64,000 nt of DNA from an uncultured Lachnospiraceae bacterium (GTDB taxonomy: Bacteria > Bacillota > Clostridia > Lachnospirales > Lachnospiraceae): assembly GCA_910587635.1 (NCBI GenBank), contig CAJUNB010000027.1:1-64000 (forward strand). The letters are read 5' to 3'. This document shows, piece after piece, positions 15,962-21,835 of this stretch (its first letter is position 1; every line of letters begins with the position of its first letter). A model generated the notes under the pieces. It made no database searches and was not told the origin of the DNA. It saw nothing but the letters and a program-made list of their open reading frames with translations. Position numbers and translations under genes: made by a program.

Positions 15962-16771
15962 TCATCCCTTTCTATATTTTTCAAATGCATCCATAAATGC
16001 TTCCGTTGTAAATACGGTTTCTGAAAAGCCTGCTCCCTGTGCCACCCGTGTAATCGGAGGCGGAGATACAAAGCTCTGTTTCAAGACTTCTGTCTGTGAA
16101 AATACTGTCTCGATATCTCCATCTAACAGTACCTTCCCTTTGCACATAACGATCGCCCGTCTGAAATTGTCCACAACAAATTTCATATCATGGGAAATGG
16201 TAATACAAAGTTTCCCTTTTTCTTTTAATGTTTCTATAATTCTGCGCAGACGTTCGTTCCCTTCCACATCCTGTCCACAGGTAGGCTCATCAAAAATAAG
16301 CGCCCCCGGATTCATCATAATAATCGCACCGATTGTACAGAACTTTTTCTCTGTGGCTGTCAGGTCAAAAGGATGCATATCCAGCTTGTCCGAAAGACCT
16401 ACCAGCTCCGAAACCCACTCCATCCTTTCCTGGATCTCCTGCTTCGGCATACCGATCTGCCCCGGTCCAAACTCAAATTCTTTTCTTACTGACTCCAAAA
16501 AAAGCTGGTCATCCGGGTTCTGGAACACATATCCCACTTCCTTGGACCACTTTGCAGTAGAACGCTTTCCTATACTTTCTCCATTGATCAACACATCTCC
16601 CGAAGTAGGCCGCAGAATACCGTTAAAATGTTTTACAATCGTCGTCTTGCCCGCACCATTCTGGCCGATGATCGCTACTGGCTCTGTTCCCTCTATCACC
16701 AGGTCAATTCCCTTCAGCGCTTCATCTCCGGTAGGATAAACATGACGCAATCCCTTTAATTCAATCTTCAT
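15962..16771 (-). CDS. ECF transporter ATPase with degenerate ABC signature
   Basis: The 269-aa ATP-binding subunit has Walker A GQNGAGKT (residues 36-43), Q-loop FQNPDDQLF, Walker B ALIFDE (157-162) and the switch histidine in ISHD. The ABC signature LSGGQ is replaced by LTATE (137-141), which should weaken one of the two ATP sites in the heterodimer. It overlaps the second ATPase gene by 4 nt. With EcfT and an S component it forms an energy-coupling factor importer. Confidence 0.92.
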   Translation of the reverse strand: MKIELKGLRHVYPTGDEALKGIDLVIEGTEPVAIIGQNGAGKTTIVKHFNGILRPTSGDVLINGESIGKRSTAKWSKEVGYVFQNPDDQLFLESVRKEFEFGPGQIGMPKQEIQERMEWVSELVGLSDKLDMHPFDLTATEKKFCTIGAIIMMNPGALIFDEPTCGQDVEGNERLRRIIETLKEKGKLCITISHDMKFVVDNFRRAIVMCKGKVLLDGDIETVFSQTEVLKQSFVSPPPITRVAQGAGFSETVFTTEAFMDAFEKYRKG

Positions 16772-17622
16772 CCTGCCATAGCCTCCTTTACAAGCTCGAT
16801 TGTTTCTTCTTCTCTCACTTCAATCTCTTTATCTGTATATCCCTTCTCTTTCAATACACGACAAATCGTTGCAAAATCCGGAATGCCGATTTTATGTGCC
16901 GCAATCTCCGGGTTCCCAAATATATTTTGGGGGGTATCGATGGCAACCACTTCTCCCTGATCCAGAACCATAATCTGATCTGCACAACGAGCTACCCTTT
17001 CCATATCGTGATCTACCATAATTACAGTGATACCCTTTTGATTCAATTCCTTTACGATATCAAAGATCTCTTCACTTCCAAGAGGGTCCAACTGTGTCGT
17101 ACACTCATCCAATACGAGAATACGGGGCTCCATAATAAAAGTAGACCCAAATGCAACTCTCTGTACCTGCCCTCCAGACAATTCCAAAGGGTTTTTGTGG
17201 ATAATATGTTCAATTCGCATCAGTTTTGCCACATATTCTACCTTTTTTATCATCTCCTCCCGACTCATACCCCTGTTTCCAAGTCCATATGCCAATTCCT
17301 CTGCCACGGAACCGGCTGTATAAGACAACTGGTTAAAAGGGTTCTGAAATACGAGCCCTATTTTCGCAGACAGACCTGCAATGCTACTTTCCGCTGCAGA
17401 CACCCCGTCAATTATCACATCGCCGGATACTTTCCCTACGAAATAATGAGGAATCAAACCTACGAGCGCATTACAAAGTGTGGATTTCCCGGAGCCGTTG
17501 GAACCAATGATACAAAAAAAGCTGCCTTCTTTTACTGTAAAATTTATATTCTTCAACGCTTTCCGTTTTGTCTGCCGATACCGGAAATTGAAGTCTTTCA
17601 CTTCCACTACTACTTTATCCAT
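16768..17622 (-). CDS. ECF transporter ATPase, canonical
   Basis: The 284-aa partner ATPase has Walker A GSNGSGKS (residues 40-47), an intact LSGGQ (148-152), Walker B LVLDE (169-173) followed by CTTQLDP, and the His switch VDHD. A C-terminal extension past residue 235 is typical of EcfA subunits. It sits between ecfT (17 bp upstream) and the second ATPase (4-nt overlap). It would pair with the neighbouring degenerate ATPase to drive import. Confidence 0.95.
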   Translation of the reverse strand: MDKVVVEVKDFNFRYRQTKRKALKNINFTVKEGSFFCIIGSNGSGKSTLCNALVGLIPHYFVGKVSGDVIIDGVSAAESSIAGLSAKIGLVFQNPFNQLSYTAGSVAEELAYGLGNRGMSREEMIKKVEYVAKLMRIEHIIHKNPLELSGGQVQRVAFGSTFIMEPRILVLDECTTQLDPLGSEEIFDIVKELNQKGITVIMVDHDMERVARCADQIMVLDQGEVVAIDTPQNIFGNPEIAAHKIGIPDFATICRVLKEKGYTDKEIEVREEETIELVKEAMAG

Positions 17623-17638
17623 CCTTCCTCACTCCTTC

Positions 17639-18430
17639 CTAGATTATGTTCATCCGCATCAACAGGGATACTACTGTTACTATAACAAAAAACAAAATCA
17701 AAATTGTTTTCAATATCTTATCCAGTTTCGTATTGGCAACTTCCACATAGCTCGTCTGCTTCACGCCCTTTACGCCAAATCCTCTCGTCTCCAGCGTCAT
17801 TCCTCTCTCCTGTGCATCTGTCAGTGAAGACATCACCACCGGCCCCAGAAGGGGGATATATGCCTTCAGCCGGGCAATCATTCCGCCTCCAGTTTCTACA
17901 CCCCGGGCACTCTGCGCCTCCTGAATCACACTCATCCGACGCTGCATCTGAGGGACTACATTCAGGCTGGCAAGTACCAGATAACCGGCTTTGGGAGGCA
18001 TACCTGTTCCTGTCAGAGCTGCTACCAGTTTTCCTGTATAGGTAGTCTTATTCATAATATAAAAAGCTCCCAGAAAAACGAGAAGCGTACTGACGATCTT
18101 CAACGCATACAGAACACCTTCTAATCCTACCTTTGCAAAACCCAGATCTGCAATGATAGTAACATTTTTCGGACTGTAGCATCCCTGGATAAACAACAGC
18201 ATAACAGTAATGGGAATACCAAAGCCAAACATAATCTTAGCAAAATCCTTCAACAGCTTTGCAGCCCCCGCCACAAAAAACAACCCAATTACAATGGCAA
18301 AACCCAGATACGAATTTGGAAAAATCAAAGAACCAAGCCCCAATGAAAACACTCCAATAATTTTTACCATCGGATTGAGATGCTCAATTACGGTATCCTT
18401 TGGGACAAATGTATTTGTTACCTTTGCCAT
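17639..18430 (-). CDS. ECF transporter transmembrane subunit EcfT
   Basis: The 263-aa membrane protein has five to six hydrophobic segments and the two cytoplasmic coupling motifs typical of EcfT: AQSARGVET (around residue 170) and QERGMTLETRGFG (around 210). These contact the two ATPases. AAAGGAGGTTAAC precedes the ATG. It is separated from the upstream S-component gene by a 221-bp structured gap, but the three genes downstream are tightly packed. Confidence 0.94.
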   Translation of the reverse strand: MAKVTNTFVPKDTVIEHLNPMVKIIGVFSLGLGSLIFPNSYLGFAIVIGLFFVAGAAKLLKDFAKIMFGFGIPITVMLLFIQGCYSPKNVTIIADLGFAKVGLEGVLYALKIVSTLLVFLGAFYIMNKTTYTGKLVAALTGTGMPPKAGYLVLASLNVVPQMQRRMSVIQEAQSARGVETGGGMIARLKAYIPLLGPVVMSSLTDAQERGMTLETRGFGVKGVKQTSYVEVANTKLDKILKTILILFFVIVTVVSLLMRMNII

Positions 18431-18651
18431 GTTAACCTCCTTTTTCCTATTCGGAAGGAAAGGTCAGCATCCCCTTACCTTCCTGTCTTTTCTCAATCGA
18501 ACCTGGGAGATCTCCCCTGTTCGTCACACCGGACACCTGTTTTCTTTACCGACACTTTCCTCTTGGTGTCCATACAGATAAAACAAGGCAGCCGCCCATC
18601 CGGCGGCTGTCCACTGTCTCTTCCTAACTTTCTGGCCAAAACCGGATCAGA
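18431..18651 (-). other. structured intergenic region between S component and ecfT
   Basis: No gene is visible in this 221-bp gap. On the minus strand it holds, in order, a terminator-like hairpin (18578-18612), a 7-bp long-range stem GGACACC/GGTGTCC (18565-18571 with 18531-18537), a self-complementary GGGAGATCTCCC (18505-18516), and a pairing GGAAGGT/ACCTTTCC before the ribosome-binding site of ecfT. It could set the ratio of S component to the T/ATPase module by partial termination, or be a cis-regulatory RNA. Confidence 0.45.
18578..18612 (-). terminator. terminator-like hairpin after the S-component gene
   Basis: On the minus strand AGCCGCC (18602-18608) pairs with GGCGGCT (18590-18596) across a 5-nt loop, followed by TTGTTTT. 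The stem is short and GC-rich and the U-tract is interrupted, so partial termination is more likely than complete. Confidence 0.6.
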
Positions 18652-19278
18652 TCAATCTTCATCCTCATCATCGTCACTGTCCACCGCATACTGGCTCATA
18701 AACCGCTTCGGTATCTTTTTTACCAGTATATAGGCAATTACAAATGTGATACCCTTATCAATAAGGTTTTCCAACATAGAAGAAGAAAGAACTGACATAA
18801 CGATATCTTTTGTTGCCGCAATCAGAGTAGCTGTCAACACGGAAGAACCGGTAACACCTGTCGCTCCGCCATAGACAAAAATAGTGATCAGGGAAGCAGA
18901 TATCGTATTGGTAAGTGTACATGCAAGACATGTAAGAATAACGCCCCATACCTTTCGGAACATTCCCGCCTTAACCATGTAACCTGTTACAAGACCGCAC
19001 AGAATGCTGACAATAGAGTACGGTAAGTACACCGGATTTGCTACCAATGCAAGAAATACATTCGTCAACAGACCACACAGTGCCGCTACCCATGGACCGG
19101 ACAGACAAGCTACAACGATCGTCCCGATCATATCCAGGAACAACGGCAGCTTCAATGTGGAACATAGCGTTCCTCCGATCAGATTGATTCCCACTGCAAT
19201 CGGTATGAGTACCAGAGATTTCGTGGAAAACTGCGCCTTCAGACTCTCCCCAAATGACATCTTTTTTTTCTTTGACAT
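18652..19278 (-). CDS. ECF transporter S component (substrate-binding membrane subunit)
   Basis: The 208-aa membrane protein has about six hydrophobic segments, a basic N-terminus (MSKKKK) and a highly acidic C-terminal tail (DSDDDEDED). Size and topology fit an ECF S component, and ecfT and two ATPase genes follow. The substrate cannot be read from sequence; the neighbouring nucleoside hydrolase and sugar kinases suggest a nucleoside-like compound. AGGAGGTATAGGA precedes the ATG. Confidence 0.88.
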   Translation of the reverse strand: MSKKKKMSFGESLKAQFSTKSLVLIPIAVGINLIGGTLCSTLKLPLFLDMIGTIVVACLSGPWVAALCGLLTNVFLALVANPVYLPYSIVSILCGLVTGYMVKAGMFRKVWGVILTCLACTLTNTISASLITIFVYGGATGVTGSSVLTATLIAATKDIVMSVLSSSMLENLIDKGITFVIAYILVKKIPKRFMSQYAVDSDDDEDED

Positions 19279-19297
19279 TCCTATACCTCCTAATAGT

Positions 19298-19331
19298 ATA
19301 ATATTGTTTTACCTGTATGATGTAATACAAG
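19298..19331 (-). promoter_or_regulatory. promoter and candidate regulator site of the ECF operon
   Basis: On the minus strand TTACAT (19320-19325), 16-nt spacer, TATTAT (19298-19303). Overlapping the -35 is an inverted repeat CTTGTAT-N6-ATACAGG (19312-19331), including TGTATTACA. The site lies directly downstream of the GntR-family gene and its terminator, so it is a reasonable target for that regulator. Assignment is inference. Confidence 0.45.
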
Positions 19332-19338
19332 TTGTTTT

Positions 19339-19368
19339 AAAAAAATATTATGGTTTTCCCATAATATT
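19339..19368 (-). terminator. terminator of the GntR-family gene, overlapping its stop codon
   Basis: On the minus strand AATATTATGG (19359-19368) pairs perfectly with CCATAATATT (19344-19353) over a 5-nt loop, followed by a run of T. The stop codon at 19367-19369 lies at the base of the stem. Confidence 0.85.
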
Positions 19369-20107
19369 ATTTTTCATATTTCTTATCAACACCCTCTTCT
19401 ACCTTCTCAAGCATGTCCGAAATAACCAACTTCAATCTGTCGGCATCTCCAGTCTCGATACACTCCAAAATATCTCTGTGATATCCAACACCTTCCTCTG
19501 CCCCCTCCTGGGTCAGTCCTCCTTCAATACTGGAATTTAATACATCCTTTACAATTACACTTATTTTGATAATAAATGGGTTATCTGTCATTTCATATAA
19601 TCTCATATGAAAATCCAAGTCATATTTCCGATATTTGTTCAGATCCTTTTTCTTACAGTAATACTCCATTTTATCCAGCATCTTCTGCAGATCATGGATA
19701 TCTTTCTCTTTCACATTTCGCAAATACAACTCAATAATACCGATTTCCAAAATCCTGCGGTATTCCAGGACAGATTTAATATCTCCCTTGCTCAGATAGA
19801 GCATCGGCGTCATAGACTTTAAATAATTGTTCGTGGAAAATTCTTTTACATAAGTCCCTTTCCCCCGGAAAGTCTCTACCAGATTGATAGCATCCAGCTT
19901 CTGAATCGCCTCCCGTACAGAAATCCTGCTGACCCCCATAGCTGTCGAAAGCTCATTTTCTGAGGGAATCTTTTCACCGGACTTCCATTCTCCCATTGTA
20001 ATCTTCATCAAAAGCTGTTCAAAAACCTGTTCTCTGATGTCTTTTTTATGTAGATTAACAAATTCCTTTGTAGTGCTCAAGTTCTTCACCGGCTCTTTCC
20101 CAAACAA
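19367..20107 (-). CDS. FadR/GntR-family transcriptional regulator
   Basis: The 246-aa (longest form) protein has an N-terminal winged helix with the GntR signature IPSENELSTAMGVSRISVREAI, then an all-helical FCD-type effector domain with conserved polar residues (DLDFHMRLYEM, YHRDILECIETGD). Such regulators bind small organic acids or sugars via a metal. The longest frame starts at TTG 20107; GTG 20089 or TTG 20083 have better upstream GA-rich sequence, so the start is uncertain. It has its own promoter and terminator and probably controls the flanking ECF operon and PfkB gene. Confidence 0.92.
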   Translation of the reverse strand: MFGKEPVKNLSTTKEFVNLHKKDIREQVFEQLLMKITMGEWKSGEKIPSENELSTAMGVSRISVREAIQKLDAINLVETFRGKGTYVKEFSTNNYLKSMTPMLYLSKGDIKSVLEYRRILEIGIIELYLRNVKEKDIHDLQKMLDKMEYYCKKKDLNKYRKYDLDFHMRLYEMTDNPFIIKISVIVKDVLNSSIEGGLTQEGAEEGVGYHRDILECIETGDADRLKLVISDMLEKVEEGVDKKYEK

Positions 20108-20125
20108 TGTCTTTTGACAGTTTTT

Positions 20126-20154
20126 ATAATAACACTGGAGAAAATGACCGTCAA
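20126..20154 (-). promoter_or_regulatory. sigma-A promoter of the GntR-family gene
   Basis: On the minus strand TTGACG (20149-20154), 17-nt spacer, TATTAT (20126-20131). The predicted start near 20119 leaves a very short leader before the possible start codons. The remainder of the 20155-20312 stretch is AT-rich with no other feature I can support. Confidence 0.7.
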
Positions 20155-20312
20155 TACTATTTTCGACATTTTGTACTGTTTTTTTCTCCTATTTTCTTCT
20201 TTTTGTGCAATATATCCAAAATTTTGGGGTTTTCACAAAAAATCAATCCTTTTTTTCGTCTTTTATTCACGAATTTAAAAACAGTATTTCTTCGAAAAAA
20301 TTACGATTTTTG

Positions 20313-20341
20313 TGAAAAACTTATAAGACAACTTATAAGTT
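20313..20341 (-). terminator. terminator of the PfkB kinase gene, overlapping its stop codon
   Basis: On the minus strand AACTTATAAG (20332-20341) pairs perfectly with CTTATAAGTT (20318-20327), loop of 4, then a run of T. The last codons and TAA stop of the kinase gene form part of the stem. All-AT stems are weak, but the pairing is perfect. Confidence 0.7.
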
Positions 20342-21463
20342 CCCTCTGTTCTTCTCCCAGCCTTTATCAATCCGTTCTTCCAACTGCTCAAGACTTTTCA
20401 GTCCTCCCAGAGCATCATAGGCCTCCACGCAGGAAGCCCCTGCAGCTGCTGCAAGCTGCATACAGCGGCTCAAAGGATATCCGTTTAGCATCGCAGTCAG
20501 GAATGCACCTATTGCAGTATCTCCTGCACCTGTGCCGGATAAAATCCTGTCCGGTACATAACTAGCCTCAAAACCCTCCTGCTCCTGCCAGTCACTGTGA
20601 TCCTGCCCGCGTCTTTCTGAAAGCATACGGGCAAATTCCTCTCCTCCTGTCTTATAATACAATCCTGGTGCACCACATTTGATGATGACACATCCTGCTC
20701 CCATCTCGATACATCTCTTTGCCAGAGGCCTCACATCCTCCTCCAGAGAAATGACCTCTGTAATATCTCTGCCGCCGCTCTTTTCCAAAATTCTATGGTA
20801 TTTATCCTTGTCCAGCATTAAAAGCAGTTCTTCCACACTGGGCAAAAAGAAGTCCGTATGGGGAAGCACTTTCCCCAAAATCGTCTGCCAGTCTGCCATT
20901 CCAGCTTCAGACTGCTCCTGTATCATAGCCAGATCCAGCGAGGTAAGTACCCCCATCTCCGATACTGCCTTAAATATTCGAACCAGCTCCTCACCGTTAT
21001 TCTCATACATAGATCTCATAATCGGCGGATAGCCAAAGTGGAACAGCGCCGCATCTTTTATCTTTTCCATGTCCATGTCTTTTAGATAAAATACATCGTT
21101 GGCTCCCGGATTGTGGAAAAAGATACGATCAATGCCCGGTATGGCAAGAATGATGGAATAAGATGTCACGTCTTTTTCCGACACAATCATATCACTTTCA
21201 CAGCCATACTTACGGAGAGCCCGCTGTACAATAGCACCGAAATCATCCTTTCCCACTTTTCCCATCAGGGACACATCAGCCCCGAACAGCTTCATGGAAA
21301 GTCCGGTATTGGCAACGGCGCCGCCTGTACTGATCGTAATATCCCCTGAAGGAATCAGCTTGCCGGGTGCCAGTATCTCATTCAGATTTGACACTTTCTT
21401 TCCCAATACTTCCGGTGTGATATCCACACAAATATGTCCTGCTACGATCACTTTTTTATTCAT
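20333..21463 (-). CDS. PfkB-family carbohydrate kinase
   Basis: The 376-aa ribokinase-superfamily enzyme has GHICVDI near the start, a GG-containing substrate region STGGAVANTGLSMKLFG, and the C-terminal signature LSGTGAGDTAIGAF with the catalytic Asp. It is longer than the second PfkB protein at 14291, and the two are clearly different paralogues. GAAGGGAGC precedes the ATG. It is upstream of the GntR-family regulator in the same direction but ends in its own terminator. Substrate unknown; a sugar or nucleoside related to the neighbouring ECF pathway is likely. Confidence 0.9.
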   Translation of the reverse strand: MNKKVIVAGHICVDITPEVLGKKVSNLNEILAPGKLIPSGDITISTGGAVANTGLSMKLFGADVSLMGKVGKDDFGAIVQRALRKYGCESDMIVSEKDVTSYSIILAIPGIDRIFFHNPGANDVFYLKDMDMEKIKDAALFHFGYPPIMRSMYENNGEELVRIFKAVSEMGVLTSLDLAMIQEQSEAGMADWQTILGKVLPHTDFFLPSVEELLLMLDKDKYHRILEKSGGRDITEVISLEEDVRPLAKRCIEMGAGCVIIKCGAPGLYYKTGGEEFARMLSERRGQDHSDWQEQEGFEASYVPDRILSGTGAGDTAIGAFLTAMLNGYPLSRCMQLAAAAGASCVEAYDALGGLKSLEQLEERIDKGWEKNRGNL

Positions 21464-21534
21464 ATTTGCTCCCTTCGTTATGTATGTTCTCCAGTGCGCT
21501 TCGCTCTTTCATTCACGGGTTTTCACCCTATCAG

Positions 21535-21590
21535 CTACGGGCAGAGCCCGCAAAACCTCCGATCTACGGGCAGAGCCCGCAAAACCTCCG
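21535..21590 (+). repeat. 27-bp tandem duplication
   Basis: Two identical 27-bp copies (21535-21561 and 21564-21590) are separated by 2 bp. Each contains the hairpin CGGGCAGAGCCCG. There is no spacer of CRISPR size and only two copies. Confidence 0.9.
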
Positions 21591-21612
21591 GTTTTTCGGG
21601 CTCGCTTCGCTC

Positions 21613-21679
21613 GCCAAGTGGACAAAAATAGAAATCTGCCTATGCAAGCATGTCAGATTTCTATTTTTGTCCACTTGGC
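21613..21679. repeat. perfect 26-bp inverted repeat (element P3)
   Basis: The arms 21613-21638 and 21654-21679 are perfect reverse complements with a 15-nt spacer. The spacer is itself partly palindromic, with apex TGCAAGCA. Both arms carry GGACAAAAATA, the core shared with P1 and P2. On the left it is preceded by CTCGCTTCGCTCG. A transcript from either strand would fold into a very stable hairpin. Confidence 0.92.
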
Positions 21680-21753
21680 TCTGCCCTTTGCGAAAAATCT
21701 TGCGTAGTGTCGTTCAAGAGCTCCGCTCTTTCACTCACGGGCTTTCGCCCTAT

Positions 21754-21810
21754 CAAAACAGCATCTGTCAATTTTAACTGCAAGCAGTCAAATTGACATC
21801 TACTGTTTTG
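21754..21810. repeat. three-tier nested palindrome (element P4)
   Basis: From outside in: CAAAACAG (21754-21761) with CTGTTTTG (21803-21810); TGTCAATTT (21766-21774) with AAATTGACA (21790-21798); ACTGC (21777-21781) with GCAGT (21784-21788). The tiers are separated by unpaired 4-nt internal loops. The apex TGCAAGCA is the same as in P3 although the stems are unrelated in sequence. Confidence 0.88.
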
Positions 21811-21835
21811 GCACTGCTCATTGCCTTCCTGTATA

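Larger units (their letters stand above)
21502..21755 (+). repeat. 32-nt module in two direct copies (21502-21533, 21724-21755)
   Basis: The two copies match at 29 of 32 positions. Each contains a small hairpin (CACGGG...CCCTAT region; the differences are T/C and A/G transitions that keep GGGYTTTCRCCC pairing) and is followed by a different palindrome or repeat. A related sequence (CGGGCTTCGCCCGAT) abuts element P2 at 668-682. Confidence 0.7.
21464..21835. other. gene-free array of palindromes and direct repeats
   Basis: This 372-bp stretch between a PfkB gene and a histidine kinase gene holds no credible gene. It is filled by a 32-nt module present twice, a 27-bp tandem duplication, and two long palindromes, each listed separately. 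Short open frames here follow the repeat periodicity and lack ribosome-binding sites. Confidence 0.7.

Noticed and set aside
15702..16739. Long plus-strand open frame opposite the TrpF-like and ECF ATPase genes
   Set aside because: Both minus-strand proteins have clear family motifs; the plus-strand frame is a shadow spanning two genes.
21535..21590. Two 27-bp direct repeats as a small CRISPR
   Set aside because: Only 2 bp separate the copies, there are only two, and no cas gene is present.
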